64,000 bases of DNA from positions 35,961,096 to 36,025,095 of the forward strand of contig CM068543.1 of the NCBI GenBank assembly GCA_035048495.1. The letters run 5' to 3'. Origin of the DNA: Euptelea pleiosperma (lineage: Eukaryota > Streptophyta > Magnoliopsida > Ranunculales > Eupteleaceae). This document shows, piece by piece, positions 56,701 to 64,000 of the stretch. Made by a program: the position numbers and the translations under genes. A model generated the notes under the pieces. The model was not told the origin of the DNA. It worked only from the letters and a program-made list of their open reading frames with translations, and made no database searches. The first letter of the stretch is position 1. The number at the start of each line of letters is the position of its first letter.

Positions 56701-58816
56701 TTCACATATAATTCGATAAAACTCAACTCTCCATCAATTACTTACGTATAACTTCGAATACAATGAAGTCTTTTCATATAATAGTCAACCTTTCTCTTAT
56801 CGGAATACCCGTGACCATTTCTATAAAGTCAAACTATCAATTCTGATGTATTTCGTACCAACATTCCATCGGTCCTAGTGTACGATGTCAACACTTCTAG
56901 TCCACAAGTAAACTCCCTAATGTGCACACTAATTGTTTCATTAGGTATCCTCTCTCCGGATTCCCTAATTTTCTTTTAGGTATAAATACCCGAGGGGTCT
57001 CATGAATGAGACAACGCCTCTTCTTTAGGGGACTGGAACCCCAAGGGGTCTTAAGGAAATAAGACAACGCCTGATGCTTTAGGGGACTAAAACCCCAAGG
57101 GGTCTCGAAGAAATGAGACAACGCCTGATTCCAACTAATCTGATATTCCACATTCCCAATCACGTTCTTATTCATGTCATCAATCGTATTTATATGCATA
57201 AAATAATAATGTTTGTAGAAACATCTTTACATGCATAGCATTCCTATTTTTGTATTTTGAAACTAAAAATAAGAACATTTAAGCCCTATTAATATCTTAG
57301 AAAATGAATACATAAAACGGATGTAAAACGCATATATCTCATTTTAAATGAATTTGAGCATGACTTCATCCAACTAAATAGATTACGCATGTCCTCATCT
57401 ATCATAATTTCATGCTTTTAAGATTACAAGAAATTATCAATGCATTTACACATTTTATGTGAAAAATACAAGAATTAGGATTTTTCCTTGCTAAAATTTA
57501 ACAGATAACAAGAATAGCATTTTCAGACATTTTCCCCAAAAATAATAGAATTTTCTAGAATTTTTCTACAATATTCTGCGAATTTTCTACTATTCAAAAA
57601 AAATAAAAATAAAAATTAATATTTATAAATAAATAAATAAATAAATAATAATTAATCAATTAAATAAATAAATAATTAATTAAATAAATAATAATTAATT
57701 AATTAAATAAATAAAGGCATAAAATAAATAACTATGTACTTACAAGTGAATACGCTAGAATCCCAAATCTTTGAACCTCGTACGATGCGAATCTCGAGGT
57801 AGCGCGTATCTCGAGGCAGTAGGCCCCCCAAAAAAAAAAAAAAAAAAAAAAACTTTTCAAAGGACCTCCTGAATATTTTCAGGAATTCCTGGGAATTTTC
57901 TAGAATTTCTTCTAGTTGAGGGACTTTTTTGCAAATATTCTTACCTCAGGGGTTAGAATGCAAATACCCAAATTGATGTAATTTTCTTAAGGCATGGCCT
58001 TCTATTTATAGAGGTTGAGAACTCAGAACTTTTTATTTTTAACCGATGTGGGACTAAAATTTTGGAAATTGTCTTTTTTTCTTTTTTTTGAATTTTAATA
58101 AAAACTTAAAATGTTGCTCGGAACTAAACACAATAACTTTTGACTCGCACGTCCGATTTGGATGAACTTGATACCGATAGAAAGCTATTGTTGAGACCTT
58201 TAACATGGCATGCATATAATGTTCAAAGTATTATAAAAAGTCTACTATAATATTGCTAGAAATAGGGTCATTACAACTTCCTCCTCCTCTATCGACCTTT
58301 CTAGCCAAGCTTGCCGATCCTGACTGATACTGTCAATCTCCAAGCCATCTAAAGAGGGCCTCTGGACTCTCGCCTCAGAGTAAAGGCTCAAATAGAATTT
58401 GACTACATGCTCCCTTATAATGTCTTCGTCTTCTTCCCACTGACCTCCTATTCTAGAGATCGTATTACTTCTCCTTCTAGCGTTGGCTATCTGATGAACA
58501 AATTTTGAATTATTGTCTCCTTCTCGCAACCATCTGACCCTAGATTTTTGTCTCCAACTAATCTCATCCCAACGAGCCCACTAAGACAACTCTCTCTTGG
58601 CCTTTACCCTCCTCCTCTCATCCTCTATAATCGTCCCATTAGCCTCCGTCAAGTCAATGGCTGAAATACCTTCAAAAGTGCCTCCATTTTCCTATCCACC
58701 CTCCCAAACACCTCCCTGTTCCAAGCTTTAATCTTCTCATTCATGGCTTTAAGGTTCTTACGGAAAACCACCCCAGCCTTGCCTGAGATATTGACAGAAT
58801 TCCACCATTCCAAAAC
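53753..58816 (-). mobile_element. LINE C, second copy, with the same solo LTR inside
   Basis: Equivalent of 22528-27596. The 422-residue reverse transcriptase/zf-RVT frame (55509-54241) is the same. A base missing near 58668 shortens the linker frame compared with copy 1. Confidence 0.9.
56165..58275 (+). mobile_element. 2.1-kb solo LTR (TGTCACGCCCCC family), second copy
   Basis: Equivalent of 24941-27054, flanked by the same ACTTC (56160-56164, 58276-58280). It is three bases shorter, through losses including a T before the A run near 57595 and one from a T run near 58090. Confidence 0.85.
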
Positions 58817-60629
58817 TGTCACGCTCCCGAATCCATTATACAATCATCTCGATCTTTCACGCAACTCGAGGCGCAACGGATGGGTAAAATACTATACATG
58901 CACGGTGAATCAAAACATATTACTTAGTGCGGCGGAAATACACCAGTACTTTTTTTTGTTTGTTTTGAAACACTTGCTAAGACATAGGATTCCTCCCTTT
59001 GTGAGTATCACATTCTCGGAATGGCCTCGAGAATGATGACATTTAAGATTCATTTCACCATAATTAAGATACAGGTAACAGACTACAAAACATCCATCAC
59101 ATATATCAAGAGAGAACTTCTCTTCTCAACTACAAAGTATTACATATCACGTTTCCACCATTCATACATAAACATGAATACCATTATGTAACCTAATACA
59201 CAAAAAGACCTCTATAATACATGCAGAAGAGAAATCTACATCTACAAAAGCAAATATCTCCTATCTCATTCGTTGTATCTAGAACTGAGAGTACCAATCT
59301 CAAGCATTCGCCTTACCTTGACCTACAATATAATAGATTGAAAGTACCGTGAGCTACTAAGCCCAATAAACTCAATTTCGAGTGTAGAAAACAAATCATA
59401 GTTTATCTCATTTGAAACCATAGTTTAATGAAAATCAGTTATTTAATATCAATGAACTCATAAATGTAACATCTTTTCCTCTTAAAACATTGTAAAATCT
59501 AATCGAATCCATTGAAGTATGGTCAATCTTATTAACATTATAGAATATGTGACCCTGAATCACTGGGTCGGTCAGACCACAAATACCGATTTATAGTGTA
59601 CGGTACCAACACCTCTTATCCCACGTTTAGCCTATAAATACTCTCTAGAAGTGCATGCACAACTGGTTGTTTCGTTAGGTATCCTCTCTCCGAATGTCCT
59701 AACTCTTTTTAGGTATAAATACCCTGGGGATTACATAAATGCAATAGCACCCATACCTTTAGGGACTGAATAACCCAGGGGATTAGCGCCCGTACCTTTA
59801 GCGAATGAATAACCCAGGGGATTACGTAAACGTAATGGCACCCATACCATATACTCTGATCATCTTTGCCTTTTAAGTAAATCTCAATATTATCTTTAAG
59901 GTATACTACTCAAGGGATCTTTTAGGTAGGATGTACCTTTTCCATTTGATTATTGACGCAAATCCATATCTCTTGTGAACCCCAATATCGAAGTAAATCT
60001 GTTTTAGGGTTCTTAGGTTCCAATTACTAGGGTCTTTAGGGTTCATTTTCTCAAAATGCCTAAACGGTCTAAAGTATTGGTTACAACCCACCTAAAACCA
60101 GTCTTCTTTTATGGGTGTTACAACCCAACAATCAATATCCCTTTATGGGTTATATATCACCCAAAATAGTCAAACTCTTATGTTTTTATATAAAAGAAAA
60201 GAAAAAGAAAAGCATGCTTTTCATAAAATAACATAGAAAGAAGAGTACACATGCTTGTTTCAAAATTAAACAAAGCTATAATCTGTTTTAAATTTTAAAG
60301 GTTAACTACATATTATCCCCATTCTTATGCTTTTGGATAGAAGAGAAAACATGCATTTAGGGATGAATTTCACAAAGAGGGGGAGAATGTACTTACTTTT
60401 CTCAGAAATCCTTTCTTTGATTCTCTTCTTCTAGTATGTTAATCTCCTTCTCAAGAGGAGCAGTTTCCTCTTCTGGAGTTGCAATTCCTTTTCTTTCCCT
60501 CTCTATTATCAGTTTCTCTCTCTAGGGTGTCTTTCTCTTTCTTACCTTTCTTTCTCTTGTTTTTTTTCTCTAGGTATTTTACGCAGGCTGCCCCACTCGA
60601 CCCTGGTGTGAAAATGCCCCTGCATTACA
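58817..60629 (+). mobile_element. 1.8-kb LTR-like element, second copy
   Basis: Equivalent of 27597-29410, again between minus-strand LINE C and plus-strand LINE D with no target duplication. The unusual junction is thus present in both assembled sequences. Confidence 0.7.
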
Positions 60630-63600
60630 TAGTCTCGTGGACTTACCTTTTATTGGACCAAGATTTACTTGGACCAATAACCAGATCAATCCTTTGATGT
60701 CTAGGCTTGATAGATTCTTGATTTCTGGTGAGTGGGTAGATTTATGTTCTGACATCTCCCAAGAGGTCCTCCCTAAACCTGCCTCGGATCATAATCCTGT
60801 CTTCCTGGGTTGTGGGGTCATTCTGAGAAGACCTTGTCCGTTCAGATTCGAAAACATGTGGCTGCAAGAGCCCAGCTTTTATGATTTTGTGGCTGATTGG
60901 TGGAAGTCTTTCGCTTTCTCGGCAAGACAGGAGTAGTTTTTAGCAATAAATTGAAGGCGTTAAACCTTAAAGTGATCCAGTGGAATAGAGAGGTGTTCGG
61001 TCGAGTGGACAAGAAATTACAAGATCTGCAAGATATAATTGCCTCCATCAACTCTTTGGAAGAAGATAGACCGTTATTAGAAGAGTGGCAGAGGAGAGTA
61101 GGGGCCAAGAGGGACTTCTCCAAATGGGCTAGGATGGATGCGATAAGTTGGCGTCTGAAATCCATGGTTAGATGGTTGAAAGATGGAGATAACACCACTT
61201 TCTTCCATCAGGTAGCCAATGCCAGACGAAGAAGCAACAGTATAGCCAGACTCTAGTTGGAAGGTAAGGTAGTGGAAGAGGAAGATAAGATCAGGGAGAT
61301 CTTGCTCTTTTAGATCGTCAGTGGATGGGTTGTTGTTAGACTGCCTCAGCCAGTCGCAAAGGGTGTGGTTGGAGAGACACATCGATGAAGAGGAAGTGGT
61401 GGGAGCCATTCAGAGTCTTGGGGGTGATAGAGCCGGACCCAGATGGTTTTTACGATGCTTTTCTTCTAGAAATGCTGGGGCATTATCCGCGAGAACTTTT
61501 ATGTTTGGTCAGGGAGTTTAAAGAGGAGGCCTATTTTGACAGGACGTCGAGTTGTACTTTCATCACTCTCATCCCTAAGAAGGAAGGGGCCGAATCTCTT
61601 AGCGATTTTTGTCCGATCAACTTGGTTGGCAGTGCTTACAAAATCATTGCTAAGATCCTAACGTCTCGTATGACGACGGTTGTTAGCTCGGTCATCTCTC
61701 CTGCTTAAGGTGCGTTTGTTAGTGGAAGGCAATTGGTTGATGAAGTGTTAATTGCTAACAAATGTATAGATTCGCAGTTGAGAGTCGGTTCGGGAGGCAA
61801 TCCTTAGCAAAATTGACATGGAGAAAGCGTATGACCATGTTAATTGGGCTTTTCTAGACCACATGCTAGAGAATATGGGTTTTGGTATCAGATGGCGAGA
61901 TTGGATTAGAGCTTGCATCTCTACCGGATCACCAGCCGGATTTTTTATGAGTTTGAGAGGTCTTTGGCAAGGCGATCCTCTATCCCCTTATTTGTTCTTG
62001 ATAGTGGTGGAAGCTCTAAGGAGGATGATGACTAGAGCAGCAGAAGGTGGCTTCGTCGAGGGTTTTCGTGTTAGGCCTGACGGTCCCATGATCACTTACC
62101 TCCAATTTGCTGATGATACGATCCTCTTCTCTGATGCCTCCCATAGTTAGCTTAGATACCTCAGATGTGTTCTGAGATGCTTCGAGGTGGTCTCAAGCCT
62201 ACGAGTGAACCTTTAGAAAAGTAAAGTATTTTGTATGGGCGAGGTTCCCAATCTGCCGTCTCTGGCTAGTAGTTTGGGGTGTGGCACGGGATCGTTGCCT
62301 TCTTACCTTGGGTTACCTTTGGGGGGGCCAAGTATAAAGATAAAGCGGTTTGGGACCCAGTGTTAGAGAGATTTGGTAGCAGATTAGCCGGAAACGTTGT
62401 TTGTTGAAAGGATAAAGGATCACTCTCCTGAAGAACACTCTCTCTAGTCTTCTCATACACTTCATGTCCCTTTTCTCTATCTCGGCAGCAGTGGCTCAGA
62501 AGTTGGAAAGACTTATGAGAGACTTTTTATGGGCCGGTAAAGAGGACACTCACAAGTATCATTTGGTCAAATGGGATATGATTTGCCAGCCTAAAGAGTT
62601 AGGGGGTCATGGTATTAGACACTTTCGAGATATGAATGTTGCTCTCCTAGCTAAATGGCTATGGAGATTCGGCGAAGAGGAAGATAGCGAGTGGAGGAAG
62701 GTTGTGGGCAGCAAGTTCGGGGTTATGGAGTACGGGAGGGCTAGCTATCCAGTAACATCCTTGTACGGGGTTAGCATGTGGAAGGGAATTATGAATACTC
62801 GACAAGTGTTCGAGTCAGGTATCTAGATTGAAGTGGGAAAGGGAGACAGTTCGTTTCTAGGAGGATACTTGGTGTGGGAACGACTCATTGCAACAAGCTT
62901 TCCCTAACTTATATGCATTATCGGTTTTGTAGGGTGTGTTCATCCAAGATTGCATTGTTAGTAGCGAAGGACTGCACTCTTGGAACTTTGGCTTCAGAAG
63001 AAACATTAACGACTGGGAGATAGACAACTTAGCTAATCTCGTGGAATGGATTGGTGCTAATCCGTGTGTGAAGAGACTCCAGATAAGAGACTTTGGAAGT
63101 GGGACCCTAAGGGGTCTTATTCGGTTCGATCTCTCTATCGGTAGAAGTTTGGGGGAATGTAGGAGGAAATCCCAGCCCTTGTAGTTTGTAAGCCCCTTAT
63201 CCCGTCCAAAGTGAAGTTCTTTGTGTGGTGTGCTATTCAAGACAAGATTCTTACAGTCGACCATCTTATCAATAGAGGAATGTCGATGCCCAACAGATGT
63301 GTTTTGTGCAAATCGGAAGCAGAGTCGGTCGACCACTTGTTCATCCACTGCAAGTTCATGTCAGACATTTGGCAGGAGTTCTTTACTCTTTTAGGTATAC
63401 CCTTTATAGTCCCCCAGCATGTGAGAGGTCTCTTCAACAGGGCATCCGACTCTTTCTCAGAGAAAGGGCGCCTTTTATGGAGATTCCTCCCATTTGCTAT
63501 TCTATGGGTGATTCGGAAGGAGAGGAATCGAAGGATTTTTTAGGGGATTGAGGAGAGCCCTCATAAGGTGATTCTGTACATGAAAGCCTCCCTTTTTTTG

Positions 63601-63762
63601 TGGTCCTCTATATCTCCTCTTTTTAGAGGCTGCCTTTTTGAGTCCTTTGTATGTAAATGGAATGACTTACTAGGGGAGCTTCCTCCCTCGTTGAGGAGGT
63701 AGTTCTGCCTTCTTTTCTATTTTTGGGTTCTTCCCTTTTTAATGAAATATACACAAAAAAAA
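60630..63762 (+). mobile_element. LINE D, second copy
   Basis: Equivalent of 29411-32542. Two frame breaks of copy 1 are absent here: [19 protein letters not shown] is intact near 61380, and DWIRACISTG is intact near 61908. Other stops are shared. Confidence 0.9.
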
Positions 63763-64000
63763 GTTACATTGCATGTATTTTGTTTTGGTCCTACTTATCT
63801 TGAAAACCCTTAGTTTCTAAATAATCTGATGTAGGACTAATGGTATGATTTTAACTAATGAGGCTGAGATTAATTAAAATTACCAAGAACACTAACAAAT
63901 ATAATAAATCAACTAATCATAATGTAAATCACATAGAATTCAATCTGGGTCTTACTCAAAGTCATGATCATGCTACAATACTGTAGTGTCGGTCCAATAA
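63763..64000. other. Unclassified flank in copy 2
   Basis: Equivalent of 32543-32780. Nothing recognisable. Confidence 0.4.

Larger units (their letters stand above)
42125..64000 (+). repeat. Large direct duplication, copy 2 (starts at the gap, runs off the window)
   Basis: It begins at the first base after the N run and continues to the window end without losing similarity to 10882-32780. The true right end is therefore outside the window. Features listed separately below are the same elements at shifted positions. Confidence 0.97.

Noticed and set aside
42125..64000. A second locus of the zinc-finger gene
   Set aside because: Only exons 2 and 3 are present, inside a segment that copies 10882-32780 base for base and begins at an assembly gap; this does not support an independent gene.

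Overview
This is a repeat-dense stretch of a flowering-plant nuclear genome, probably a eudicot. The evidence is GT-AG introns, L1-type and RTE-type LINEs, Ty1/copia and Ty3/gypsy remnants, a copia primer site matching initiator tRNA-Met, an Au-like tRNA-derived SINE and TE-filled introns. I see no tRNA or rRNA gene, CRISPR array or bacterial-type operon.

Only one host gene can be supported. It lies on the + strand in six exons between 3792 and 41385 and encodes a 419-residue organelle-targeted protein with three RanBP2-type zinc fingers, of the VAR3/OZ (organelle zinc finger) family, whose studied members act in organelle RNA editing and related RNA processing. The joined exons are in frame throughout. 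Introns 1 and 3 are about 17.4 and 18.4 kb and hold most of the mobile DNA; the other three introns are 106-230 bp.

Layout: 1-3660 is repeat-derived or unclassified upstream DNA. Exon 1 ends at 4258. Intron 1 holds two minus-strand LINE fragments (4774-6794, 6944-9420), a solo LTR and an LTR fragment, a truncated minus-strand copia (9679-14605) with a hAT deletion derivative inside its gag, an old direct-repeat pair (16180-16760, 19384-20070), another solo LTR (17724-18112), an RTE LINE fragment and a SINE (21341-21539). Exons 2 and 3 lie at 21680-22374. Intron 3 holds a minus-strand LINE split by a 2.1-kb solo LTR, a related LTR-like element at the junction with a plus-strand LINE, a degraded minus-strand gypsy element and a small RTE fragment. 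Exons 4-6 lie at 40795-41385.

A 100-base run of N (42025-42124) follows. Everything after it (42125-64000) is a near-identical, same-orientation second copy of 10882-32780, including gene exons 2 and 3. The differences I noticed are a few tens of small indels plus about a dozen substitutions. Because the repeat begins exactly at the scaffold gap, the simplest reading is an alternative-haplotype or overlapping contig placed next to its partner, not a second gene locus; a real tandem duplication cannot be excluded from sequence alone.

I found no evidence of a new biological system. The points most worth checking are the duplication at the gap, the repeated-exon architecture of the zinc-finger gene, including an apparent relic of a fourth finger at its stop codon, and the LINE/LTR junction at 27597-29411.
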